This document shows, piece by piece, positions 26,791 through 35,408 of a stretch of 48,261 nt of DNA. The notes below the pieces were generated by a model. The model was not told the DNA's origin and did not search any database. It saw nothing but the letters and a program-made list of their open reading frames with translations. Source of the stretch: an uncultured Planctomyces sp. (GTDB lineage Bacteria; Planctomycetota; Planctomycetia; Planctomycetales; Planctomycetaceae); contig CALGTK010000029.1 in assembly GCA_937904325.1 (NCBI GenBank), positions 1 to 48,261 on the forward strand, written 5' to 3'. Both the position numbers and the translations under genes were made by a program. Position 1 is the first letter of the stretch. Every line of letters begins with the position of its first letter.

Positions 26791-28356
26791 ATGAGTGATG
26801 CCGCGGCGGCACCAAACGCAAAACGACTGCTCTGGGCAGGCTTCATGGCGATTCTCGCCGCTGGAGTCGGGTTCAGTATCCGAGCCGGCATTCTGGGCCA
26901 GTGGGCTCAGCAGTACGGTTTCACAATGACCGAACTTGGAGCTATCACCGGCGGCGGCCTGACCGGATTCGGCATCATCATTCTTCTAAGTTCGTTCCTG
27001 GCGGACGCTGTCGGCTACGGAAAGCTGATGTGGCTCGCGTTTCTGACGCATGTTGTCTCCGCAGTCCTCACGCTTGCAGCCGGAGCAGCTTTTGCTGCCG
27101 GTGGGAAAGAAGCGGCGTTCCAGTGTCTGTACTGGGGCATGTTCCTGTTCGCGATCGGTAACGGCATTTGCGAGGCAGTTGTCAATCCGCTGGTCGCAAC
27201 GCTCTTCCCCAAAGAGAAGACGCATTACCTCAATATTCTGCACGCCGGCTGGCCGGGCGGGTTGATTGTCGGCGGGCTGGCTTCTTACTTCATGAATCCC
27301 GACGGGGCGAAGGCCGTCTCGTGGCAGATTCAGATGTCGCTCTTCATGGTGCCGGTCGTTTTGTACGGAGTTATGATCCTTGGGCAGAAGTTTCCGAAGT
27401 CCGAAGCAGGCGAGGCGGGCGTTAGCACGGGCGCAATGTTCGCTCAACTGGCTGCTCCATTGATGATCGCACTGCTCGTGATTCACGCGATGGTCGGGTA
27501 TGTCGAACTCGGCACGGATTCTTGGATCGGCAAGATCACCGGCTCGATCATGGCCTCACCGCAGAAGGGTTTGTTGTTGTTCGTCTACACTTCGGGCCTG
27601 ATGTTCGCGCTGCGATTCTTTGCTGGTCCGATTGTGCATCGCATTTCGCCATTGGGACTCCTGTGCGTGAGCGGTATCCTCGGCTTCATCGGACTTCAGA
27701 TGCTTGGTGCGGCGACTTCAGTCATGTTGTGCATTATCGCTGCGACCGTTTATGCCGCCGGAAAGACTTTCCTGTGGCCGACGATGCTGGCTGTTGTGTC
27801 TGAGCAATTCCCAAAAGGTGGCGCGATCACGATAGGTGCGATTGGCGGAGTGGGCATGTTATCAGCCGGACTGCTCGGTGGTCCGGGTATCGGTTTCAAG
27901 CAGGACTTTAACGCGTCGAACTCACTGAAGGAAAAAGCTCCGGCGGTCTATGAACGCTACAAGGCTCCGGCAGAGAACAGCTTCCTGGGTTATTCGGTCG
28001 TTGGACTTGATGGTGCAAAGGTCGGTGTCTTGGACGACGGTGGCAAAGAACTTAACCGTGCTGCTGACCTGCTGAAAACGTCCGGAGCAACCGACGACAA
28101 CAACGCGGCACTGATGAGCTGGTGGAGCGAAGCATCCGCGACGGCTGACGAAGACAAGACCGACGTTACCGCTGCGACGCTGCACGGCGGCCGCATGGCA
28201 CTGAAACTGACGTCGTACGTGCCTGCGGCAATGGCTGTCCTGTACCTGCTGCTGATTTTGTTCTTCAAAGCACGCGGTGGCTACAAGGCTGTCGAAGTTG
28301 CAGAATCAAGCGGAGATGGCGACCAATCTCCTGAAGCAGCTGCTGGTGAAGGTTGA
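26791..28356 (+). CDS. MFS transporter (sugar permease-like)
   Basis: A 521-residue major facilitator with about twelve membrane helices, resembling the FucP/nucleoside or sugar permease branch (GAITGGGLTGFGIIILLSS early, GGAITIGAIGGVGMLSAG late). Residues about 370-465 are a hydrophilic insertion rich in Lys, Glu and Asp, lying before the last membrane helix; this is not usual for MFS. GAGGA precedes the ATG by 8 bases. The substrate is unknown. Two hairpins downstream probably terminate its transcript. Confidence 0.88.
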   Translation: MSDAAAAPNAKRLLWAGFMAILAAGVGFSIRAGILGQWAQQYGFTMTELGAITGGGLTGFGIIILLSSFLADAVGYGKLMWLAFLTHVVSAVLTLAAGAAFAAGGKEAAFQCLYWGMFLFAIGNGICEAVVNPLVATLFPKEKTHYLNILHAGWPGGLIVGGLASYFMNPDGAKAVSWQIQMSLFMVPVVLYGVMILGQKFPKSEAGEAGVSTGAMFAQLAAPLMIALLVIHAMVGYVELGTDSWIGKITGSIMASPQKGLLLFVYTSGLMFALRFFAGPIVHRISPLGLLCVSGILGFIGLQMLGAATSVMLCIIAATVYAAGKTFLWPTMLAVVSEQFPKGGAITIGAIGGVGMLSAGLLGGPGIGFKQDFNASNSLKEKAPAVYERYKAPAENSFLGYSVVGLDGAKVGVLDDGGKELNRAADLLKTSGATDDNNAALMSWWSEASATADEDKTDVTAATLHGGRMALKLTSYVPAAMAVLYLLLILFFKARGGYKAVEVAESSGDGDQSPEAAAGEG

Positions 28357-28369
28357 AAAGTCTAAGTCG

Positions 28370-28453
28370 GCGGCAGTTTGCCGTTTTTCCAGGAAATGCT
28401 GATTTTGTGAATTCAGGAACGCAGCCTTGTCGATTCGGCAGGCTGCGTTTCTT
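28370..28453 (+). terminator. Tandem intrinsic terminators after the MFS gene
   Basis: The first is a small CGGC-AGTTT-GCCG hairpin followed by TTTTT (28370-28387). The second is a stronger 8-bp stem ACGCAGCC/GGCTGCGT (28419-28426 with 28441-28448) followed by TTCTTCT. Both lie between the permease stop and plsY and are oriented to end the permease transcript. Confidence 0.7.
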
Positions 28454-28484
28454 CTGCGCATTCTGAGTTGAACAGCTTCGATCC

Positions 28485-29180
28485 ATGACAAGCCCGATTG
28501 CCGAACTCATCACGATCGTGCTGGCGTATCTTTCTGGCTCGCTGCCGTTTGGGTTGCTGATCGCGCGGGTTGTGGCCGGGATCGACATTCGCGAGAAGGG
28601 CAGCGGAAATATCGGGGCGACAAACGTCAGTCGCGTGCTCGGCGCGAAATGGGGAATTGCCACGTTGCTGCTTGACGTCTTGAAGGGACTGCTGCCGGTT
28701 CTGTTAATCCCACGATACTTTGCGGAAAGTGACACCGGTTGGTTTATCCTGCTTCAGGTTGTTGCCGGCATTTCAACAGTTGTCGGGCACATGTTTCCTG
28801 TATGGCTGAAATTTCGCGGCGGCAAGGGAGTCGCAACTTCGCTCGGTGTCGTCGTTATGCTGACTCCGTTTGGATCGCTGGCGGCATTGAGTGGATTCGC
28901 ACTGTGTATGCTGGCGTCGAGGTTCGTGGCGCTAAGCTCAATTGTCGCGGCGATCATCTTCGCCATCGGGCAGATGTTTATCCTCCAGCCAAACCCGTTT
29001 GCCGTTGAGAAGCTACCGCTGTCCGTTTTCAGTCTGGCAGTGCCCGCATTGATTGTCATTCAGCATCGAAGCAACATTGGCCGACTGATGCGGGGTGAGG
29101 AAAAGAAATTCCAGTTTGGAAATTCCAAAGACAGTTCCGATGATGAGCCCTCAGGAGAAGACCCATTGCGCCGGGTTTGA
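28485..29180 (+). CDS. plsY: Glycerol-3-phosphate acyltransferase PlsY
   Basis: A 231-residue inner-membrane enzyme that acylates glycerol-3-phosphate from acyl-phosphate, the first step of phospholipid synthesis. The family motifs are present: YLSGSLPFGLLIA, GSGNIGATNVSR (about 37-48) and GGKGVATSLG (about 112-121), with five to six membrane helices. A hydrophilic tail of about 30 residues after the last helix is slightly longer than usual. The partner plsX is not in the window. Confidence 0.95.
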   Translation: MTSPIAELITIVLAYLSGSLPFGLLIARVVAGIDIREKGSGNIGATNVSRVLGAKWGIATLLLDVLKGLLPVLLIPRYFAESDTGWFILLQVVAGISTVVGHMFPVWLKFRGGKGVATSLGVVVMLTPFGSLAALSGFALCMLASRFVALSSIVAAIIFAIGQMFILQPNPFAVEKLPLSVFSLAVPALIVIQHRSNIGRLMRGEEKKFQFGNSKDSSDDEPSGEDPLRRV

Positions 29181-29315
29181 CAGACGCAGTGCCGGCTTGC
29201 CATTTTCGGCGACGTTCCGATGGTATGCCAGCGCTGCGCTTGTCATACCCTGCGGTCGGATTCATGCTTCGGTTTCTCACAAGGCAAATCTGCGGTTCGG
29301 AATTCAGGGATCATC

Positions 29316-30935
29316 ATGAGCGACGATAAGCAAGACGGCATGCCGCTGCACTTTCGGATTCTGATCGCTCTGGTCGTCGGAACGGTTGTCGGAGTTGCTA
29401 TCAATCCTGGGGCAATCGAACTGCCGGATGAGCAGATTGCTGCCGAGCTGAAAATCGAAGAGGTAGAGGCGGGGGAAGGATTCTCAGTCGACGTTAAAGA
29501 ATCGAGCGGCTTCGAGAGCGTGCGTCGGAAGTTTCAGTCACGAGAAGCTCTGAACGCCGCGCTGCCTCAGCTCGCCGCCGGCGTAACTGAGTCAGGCCTG
29601 CCCGCTGCAACGATCACGATCGCTGAGCGTGCGGTTCACATTGTGGAAGCCGCTGGCAGGATCACGATTGACTACACAAGAAAGCACAATGGTCAACCAG
29701 TCTCAACGACACTGAAAGTCGCTTCGGCGGATGAATTGCCCGAACACTGGCGCGAGTTTCATTCGCAGCACGGCGGCGGTTGGAAACGAACGCTGACTGC
29801 GGCAGCGAAGTATGGCGGGGATCTATTTCTGCGGCTGCTCAAGATGATCACCGTTCCGCTGATTGTGACGTCGCTGATCACGGGCGTGGCCGGCCTTGAT
29901 AACAGTCGATTTGGCGCGATGTTTGGGCGAACGCTCGCTTACTATGGGATCACCAGCATGCTCGCCATCACGACGGGATTGATCATTGTCAATATCGTGC
30001 GACCGGGGATCGGAGCTGAACTTCCAGGCGGAACAGAAGCAGTGCTGGCCGGTGGCGAGCAATCACTGACTGGAATCCTGCTTGGCCTTGTCGACAACAT
30101 GATTCCGACCAACCCAATTCAATCGCTGGCGTCGAGCAGTTTTCTGTCAATCATCACGTTCAGCATTATCTTCGGCGTGTTCATTGTCAGAACCGGTGGA
30201 GAAACTGCTCGTGTCCTGCGAGACTTTTTCCAGGCAGCCTTCGAAGTAATGATGCGACTGACGATGGCGATCATTTCGCTGGCTCCGTACGGCGTGTTCT
30301 GCTTCATGGTCTATGCGACTGCTTCGCAGGGGCTGGCGATCTTCGCCACGCTGGCCTGGTACATGCTCGCGGTGTTTCTCGCGCTGGTCGTTCATTCGTG
30401 TATCACGCTGCCGTTGATCGTGAAGTTTGTGGCAAAGCGATCGCCACTGGAATTCGCACGAGCTATGAGCCCGGCGTTAATGACGGCGTTTTCGACTGCG
30501 TCATCAAATGGCACGCTCCCGCTGACGATGACTTGCGTCGAGGACCGCGCGAAAGTCTCGAATAAAGTCAGCTCGTTCGTACTGCCTCTCGGCGCGACCG
30601 TGAACATGGACGGAACGGCGTTGTACGAAGCCGTTGCGGTTCTGTTTATCGCTCAGGCGTATCGCGGAGACATGGCTATCGCTGAGCAGATCGTGGTGGC
30701 TGTCACCGCACTGCTGGCAAGCGTCGGAGCGGCCGGTATTCCTCATGCTGGTTTGGTCATGATGGCGATTGTGCTGCAGGCGGTGAATCTGCCGCTTGAA
30801 GCTCAGGGAATCATTATCGCCGTCGACCGTGTTCTCGACATGTGCCGCACGTCGGTCAACGTCTGGAGTGATTCATGCGGCTGTGCGATCATCGCTGGTC
30901 TGGACTCATCGACAGATGCCAGCAAAGAGTCGTAA
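29316..30935 (+). CDS. Dicarboxylate/amino acid:cation symporter with extracytoplasmic insertion
   Basis: A 539-residue DAACS (GltP/DctA) family sodium- or proton-coupled symporter. Signature segments are present: the Ser-rich tip TAFSTASSNGTLPLT, the NMDGT motif in GATVNMDGTALYEA, and the C-terminal VDRVLDMCRTSVNVWSD helix. A stretch of about 130 hydrophilic residues (about 32-163) lies between the first helix and the rest of the core, where typical members have a short loop. The frame opens at 29220, but the protein-like N-terminus begins at the ATG at 29316. The gene ends in a bidirectional terminator. Substrate: probably glutamate, aspartate or a C4-dicarboxylate. Confidence 0.92.
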   Translation: MSDDKQDGMPLHFRILIALVVGTVVGVAINPGAIELPDEQIAAELKIEEVEAGEGFSVDVKESSGFESVRRKFQSREALNAALPQLAAGVTESGLPAATITIAERAVHIVEAAGRITIDYTRKHNGQPVSTTLKVASADELPEHWREFHSQHGGGWKRTLTAAAKYGGDLFLRLLKMITVPLIVTSLITGVAGLDNSRFGAMFGRTLAYYGITSMLAITTGLIIVNIVRPGIGAELPGGTEAVLAGGEQSLTGILLGLVDNMIPTNPIQSLASSSFLSIITFSIIFGVFIVRTGGETARVLRDFFQAAFEVMMRLTMAIISLAPYGVFCFMVYATASQGLAIFATLAWYMLAVFLALVVHSCITLPLIVKFVAKRSPLEFARAMSPALMTAFSTASSNGTLPLTMTCVEDRAKVSNKVSSFVLPLGATVNMDGTALYEAVAVLFIAQAYRGDMAIAEQIVVAVTALLASVGAAGIPHAGLVMMAIVLQAVNLPLEAQGIIIAVDRVLDMCRTSVNVWSDSCGCAIIAGLDSSTDASKES

Positions 30936-30942
30936 TCTGAAT

Positions 30943-30992
30943 ACACAAAAGCCCTCTGGCATCGAGATTGACGCCAGAAGGCCTTTTTGTGT
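30943..30992. terminator. Bidirectional intrinsic terminator
   Basis: A long stem pairs ACACAAAA-GCC-TCTGGC (from 30943) with GCCAGA-GGC-TTTTTGTGT (to 30992), with a 12-base loop and a T-run on each strand. It separates the convergent symporter gene (+) and the small membrane protein gene (-). Confidence 0.85.
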
Positions 30993-31019
30993 CATTCAGA
31001 GTAGCCCGCTATTCGAAGG

Positions 31020-31211
31020 CTACGTAGCGATGATCGTTGCGAGTGCGAAGGAAATGCAGGCGACTCCCGCAACGACAAAGCTACGGACGATGTCGACATT
31101 TCGGCGACTGTTGCTGACCGTGTTTCGCACCTCGACCTGATCACGCATTTGATCATTGATCCAGGAATAGAAAGAAACGCTCAGCTCCATTGAAACTGCA
31201 GATGAGGACAT
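31020..31211 (-). CDS. Small tail-anchored membrane protein, unknown function
   Basis: A 63-residue frame that I do not recognise. A soluble N-terminal half with helix-forming residues (SWINDQMRDQVEVRNTV) is followed by a C-terminal hydrophobic helix (about 43-61) that would insert as a tail anchor. GGAG lies 9 bases before the ATG, and a bidirectional terminator follows 28 bases after the stop. Signals for both initiation and termination favour a real gene, though the length leaves doubt. Confidence 0.5.
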   Translation of the reverse strand: MSSSAVSMELSVSFYSWINDQMRDQVEVRNTVSNSRRNVDIVRSFVVAGVACISFALATIIAT

Positions 31212-31672
31212 ATGAATTCACTCCGGGAAGCTGCAGGTGGGAAACCGTCATGAAAAAATTATCACCCAAGTGGGAAAGCATGACGGGGGGTTGTTGGCGT
31301 GGGCAACTGCCAGGCAGTCGCTTAATGATGTTGCCAGTTGAAAACTGACAGCATCGATGGCAGGCAAAAAGGGCAGAGTCGAGGCTTCCGAAATCGAACT
31401 CTGAAGAAGCTAACTTGCGTCTGCACGAAAAGACTATACCCCGGAATTGGCTTGTTGGTTGGGATAGTCAGCCTGGTAAAGCTGAGAAATGTTTCATCGA
31501 TTGGTAGTCAGTTCCGGCTGTAACTATCAGAACGATGGTTGACGGTGACAGGAATTCCTTGAGGCCTGGCGATAGAATTCAGGCCGAGTGATTCATGCGG
31601 TACGATCGGCCTCGACTTCCGTTTGGAGATGTTCGCGTTCAACTCGCCGTTCAAACGAAGAAGCGGAAAACG
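31212..31672. other. Intergenic stretch before cmk
   Basis: No supported gene. Two degenerate palindromes occur near 31233-31280. One shares 14 identical bases with the REP-like unit at 25808-25821 and the other is a CCCA-AG-TGGG core followed by GCATGAC, so this may be an eroded REP doublet. The rest shows no clear signal. Confidence 0.4.
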
Positions 31673-32344
31673 ATGATTATAACGATCGACGGCCCTGCCG
31701 GAGCTGGTAAGAGTACCGTCGCCAGGATGCTTGCTGACCGACTCGGCTTCGAATTTCTCGATACCGGTGCGATGTACCGAGCCGTAGCCTGGGCATGCGT
31801 CGATCGTGGCGTCGATCTGAATGATGTGAATGATGTCTCCGGAACGGTGGCAGAGATTTCAATTCAGTTTGAAGGAAACCGAATCGTCTGCAACGGCCGG
31901 GATGTTACCACTGAAATCCGGTCTGCCGAAGCGAGTCATGCCGCTTCAATCGTAGCTGCGGTGCCTGCCGTACGCCTTGAAATGGTCCGTCTACAACGAG
32001 AATCTGCGGCTGACAACGACTATGTCACCGAAGGTCGTGATCAGGGCAGCGAAGTTTTTCCGAATTCTGGATGTAAGTTTTTTCTCACAGCTGATCTGAA
32101 AGAGCGTGCCGGGCGAAGGCTGCTGGAATTACAAAGTCGCGGGCAGTCTGGATCGATGGAAGACGTGCTTGCACAGATCATAGATCGGGATGAGCGGGAC
32201 CGGTCGCGAGACATCGGGCCACTGGTTAAGGCGGACGATGCCATCGAAGTCGATACCTCGGGGAAGGCGATTGAACAGGTTGTTGATTACCTGGAGCGGA
32301 CCTCGCGTAAACGACTTGTAATTTCCACGTCGAAGCTGGCTTAA
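31673..32344 (+). CDS. cmk: Cytidylate kinase
   Basis: A 223-residue nucleoside monophosphate kinase that phosphorylates CMP and dCMP from ATP. The P-loop GPAGAGKST is at residues 6-14. LDTGAMYRAVA (about 32-42) is the CMP-specific helix, ITEGRDQGSEVFP-like VTEGRDQGSEVFP (about 116-128) the core site, and RDERDRSRDIGPL the lid arginines. The more common GRDxGTVVFP is here GRDQGSEVFP, as in several planctomycetes. The frame opens at 31595, but the conserved N-terminus begins at the ATG at 31673. The length matches the family. Confidence 0.94.
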   Translation: MIITIDGPAGAGKSTVARMLADRLGFEFLDTGAMYRAVAWACVDRGVDLNDVNDVSGTVAEISIQFEGNRIVCNGRDVTTEIRSAEASHAASIVAAVPAVRLEMVRLQRESAADNDYVTEGRDQGSEVFPNSGCKFFLTADLKERAGRRLLELQSRGQSGSMEDVLAQIIDRDERDRSRDIGPLVKADDAIEVDTSGKAIEQVVDYLERTSRKRLVISTSKLA

Positions 32345-32771
32345 CGGTCTGACGAAGAGCAGTACTCTTTTTTATACGCGATCAGATGTCCCTGTCGGTT
32401 TGAAATTGATTCGTGACGTATCGATCGAGGAAAAGCACTGGAAGAGTCAGCGGCACTCTTTACTTTGGGGCTGTGAGGCAACTTGCCGAGTGTGGTGCGG
32501 AAGAACGTTCCGCACTCGCCCGCCGGAGCAATTGACATAACCGGCAAGGTCGTGCCGGATCGGTTTCTCTGGTTTTACTGATCCGACCGTTCTAACGGTC
32601 TCCTGGTCAGTTCGCGTGACCCGACTTCAATCAGCGGTGGCTTCGGTCGATCTGAGAGAACGAGGCTCTCTGCCGGTAGTGTGCAGCGAGAGTGGCTGAC
32701 TTCGTGACAAGGTGTCGCTACGGATTGCGACCCAGGCGGGTTTTGGCCGAGACGTTCAGGGAAGATCTGGA
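32345..32771. other. Intergenic stretch before the CAP/RTX gene
   Basis: About 430 bases without a supported gene. A perfect 8-bp hairpin, GTGCGGAA-GAACG-TTCCGCAC (32495-32515), is present but lacks a T-run, so it may be a regulatory or REP-like structure rather than a terminator. Confidence 0.45.
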
Positions 32772-35321
32772 ATGCGTCCGTTGAGTGCGATGCTTGCGCG
32801 AATTACGAAGCGACGTCGATTGTATCGACGCTCGTCGATTTGCCATTTCTCTGCGGAAATTCTGGAACACAGGCTCATGCTGACGTTTGATCCGAGCCCC
32901 CTTGAGCAGGAAATGCTCGAACTGCTCAACCGGTTTCGTGACAATCCGCAGGCTGAACTTGACGAACTGCTGTTAAGCCATCCGACGCCGCTGACTGCTC
33001 GCGATGCCGATGTCCAGGCGGCGATCGACTTCTTCAACGTTAATGGTGGGGCATTGGAGTCACAGTTTTCCGGACTTAGCCCAGCGCCGCCGCTTGCGTG
33101 GAATGAAGCATTGTACGACGCGGCCGAAAATCACAACAACCTGATGATCCAGTTCGATCAACAATCGCATCAACTACCGGGTGAGGCGGGGTTACTGGAT
33201 CGCGATGTCGCAGCGGGATACGACTGGCAGTTCTCAGTCCGAGTTGGTGAGAACATTTTTGCGTATTCGCAGTCGGTGATTTACGGACACGCCGCTTTCG
33301 TCATCGATTGGGGATTTGGCCCCAACGGTATCCAGGAACCCGCTGGCCATCGGATCAACATGCTGGATCAGGGATTTCAGGAAGTCGGAATTGTAATCAC
33401 CGAAGAGTCCAACCCGGCAACTCTGGTCGGACCACTGGCAATTTCGCAGGAGTTCGGCCGCCGTGGCAACTACGGAAACCCTGCCGTGCTGGGAGTTGTC
33501 TACGATGACTTAAATGCCGACGGTTTTTACAACGCGGGTGAAGGACTTTCCGGCGTCACCGTCGAGTTGTCCGGTTCCGCGGGAACGTTTATGACGACCT
33601 CATTGTCGGCTGGCGGTTATCAGACAAAAGTGCCAAGTGGTACTTACACAGCAACAGCATCGGGCGGGAGTCTTGACGGTGAGATTCGTCAGTTCGACGT
33701 CATGGTGGGAGGCAGCAACGTCAAAGTGGACTTCAATGCTGCGGGGTCGGTCAGTGTCGCGACACACACGATCGACCTTGTCGATGGCATTCCGCACGTC
33801 GTCACGATTGAGGATGACAGCATCGCTGGAAACGGAGTCAGTCAGATCATCATCGACGGCATCGTCACTGTGTTTTCAGTTCCGACAGAGACGCTGGTCA
33901 TCAACGGTGGCGACAATGCAGACACGATTTCCGTCGCAAATCTTGATAGTACGTTCACTGGAAATCTGGTTGTGAACGGCAACGCCGGGAGTGATTCAGT
34001 TGACGCTTCGGCAATCGGATTCTCCACAAGTCTTAGTGGTGGGCTGGGGGACGATCTACTTACTGGCGGAGGAGCAGCGGACTTTATTAACGGTGGTGGC
34101 GGCGACGACACTGCCTCGGGCAGTTCGGGAAATGATACGATCAACGGTGGTGCGGGACGAGACTCGTTGAGTGGCGGAGATGGGGACGACACCGTGTCAG
34201 GGCAGGGGAGTAGCGGCGATGTTCTGACAGGCGGAAGCGGTAACGATCGAGTGAACGGTGGAGCGGGGGTCGACACAATTTCGGAATCTGCGAATGTCAA
34301 CTTCGTGCTGAGTTCGTCCTCGCTGACCGGCACTGGTACCGACATGCTGCTCGGTATTGAACGAGCGATTCTTGTTGGCGGCAGCGGCGACAATCAGATC
34401 GACGCCAGTTTGTTTACTGGCCCGGACATTGAAGGCGTGTTGTTGCTGGGCGGCTCCGGAAGCGATGTGTTAATCGGCTCGCCGCACGTTGACCAGTTGA
34501 ACGGCTCGGCCGGCAATGACACGTTGCTTGGAAGCGGAGATCGCGACACCTTGCGCGGGGGAAGTGGCAGTGACGTGCTGCTCGGTGGCGGTGGCAATGA
34601 TCTTGTCGTGGGGCAGGGCGGTTCGGGTGATGTCCTGACCGGAGGAACTGGTGACGACACGCTGAATGGTGGTGCGGGGATTGATGCTCTGATCGAGCAG
34701 GGCGACGTCGACTTCACGCTGACGAATTCTACACTGGTCGGGCTTGGAGCTGACTTGTTCTCCGGGCTCGAATCGTTTCAGCTATCCGGGGGGCTGTCCG
34801 CAAATTCGATAACGGCGTCTGCGTTTTCAATTTCCGGAGCAACGCTGCTTATCAACGGCGACGGCGGCGATGACGTCATCGTTGGGTCGGCGAACGGCGA
34901 CACGATCAACGGCGGCGCCGGCAACGACAGTATTCGGAGCGGCGCCGGCAACGATCTCGTGAATGGCGACGAGGGTGACGACACTCTGAACGGCGATGTC
35001 GGCGATGACACTCTCAATGGCGATGAAGGGGCGGACGGACTCTCAGGATTCTCTGGCGACGACCTGCTGAATGGCAATGCGGACGATGATACGCTTTTCG
35101 GCGGCGACGGAAATGACACACTGTTGGCTGCTTCAGGAAATGACACCGCAGTAGGGGGAAATGGTGTAGATGTTTTGCGTGGCCAGGGCGGAACGGACGT
35201 GCTGGTTGGGGGGTCGGGCTTGAACGATCCTGATCCGGCTGACCAGTTCTTCGGTGACGCCGGTGAGATCGACGAAGCGTTTCAACTGAATCCGCTGCCG
35301 GATTGGGTCGACAGCGTGTAG
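32772..35321 (+). CDS. Extracellular CAP-domain protein with RTX-type calcium-binding repeats
   Basis: An 849-residue surface or secreted protein. The N-terminus is very basic (ITKRRRLYRR) and leads into SAEILEHRLML, the LExRxLL-type export region typical of large planctomycete surface proteins. Residues about 40-235 form a CAP/SCP (allergen V5/PR-1-like) domain beginning with an EQEMLELLNRFRDNP helix. About 240-325 is an SdrD B/CNA-B-like domain (GVVYDDLNADGFYNAGE). From about 405 to 830 there are many GGxGxDxx nonapeptide repeats, such as GGLGDDLLTGGGAADF, expected to fold into calcium-loaded beta-rolls. The frame opens at 32712, but the basic leader starts at the ATG at 32772. Function unknown; adhesion or surface assembly is inferred. 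Confidence 0.9.
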   Translation: MRPLSAMLARITKRRRLYRRSSICHFSAEILEHRLMLTFDPSPLEQEMLELLNRFRDNPQAELDELLLSHPTPLTARDADVQAAIDFFNVNGGALESQFSGLSPAPPLAWNEALYDAAENHNNLMIQFDQQSHQLPGEAGLLDRDVAAGYDWQFSVRVGENIFAYSQSVIYGHAAFVIDWGFGPNGIQEPAGHRINMLDQGFQEVGIVITEESNPATLVGPLAISQEFGRRGNYGNPAVLGVVYDDLNADGFYNAGEGLSGVTVELSGSAGTFMTTSLSAGGYQTKVPSGTYTATASGGSLDGEIRQFDVMVGGSNVKVDFNAAGSVSVATHTIDLVDGIPHVVTIEDDSIAGNGVSQIIIDGIVTVFSVPTETLVINGGDNADTISVANLDSTFTGNLVVNGNAGSDSVDASAIGFSTSLSGGLGDDLLTGGGAADFINGGGGDDTASGSSGNDTINGGAGRDSLSGGDGDDTVSGQGSSGDVLTGGSGNDRVNGGAGVDTISESANVNFVLSSSSLTGTGTDMLLGIERAILVGGSGDNQIDASLFTGPDIEGVLLLGGSGSDVLIGSPHVDQLNGSAGNDTLLGSGDRDTLRGGSGSDVLLGGGGNDLVVGQGGSGDVLTGGTGDDTLNGGAGIDALIEQGDVDFTLTNSTLVGLGADLFSGLESFQLSGGLSANSITASAFSISGATLLINGDGGDDVIVGSANGDTINGGAGNDSIRSGAGNDLVNGDEGDDTLNGDVGDDTLNGDEGADGLSGFSGDDLLNGNADDDTLFGGDGNDTLLAASGNDTAVGGNGVDVLRGQGGTDVLVGGSGLNDPDPADQFFGDAGEIDEAFQLNPLPDWVDSV

Positions 35322-35408
35322 CCGTGGCGGCGAAACTGATGGACCTGCCTGTAACTCTCGATGACTCGAAGTAACTCCTCACCCCAGAGCCGCGGCTCGG
35401 AAATACCA

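Noticed and set aside
32495-32515. Perfect 8-bp hairpin taken at first as the cmk terminator
   Set aside because: There is no T-run on either strand and it is 150 bases past cmk, so termination is not supported. It is noted only as structure.
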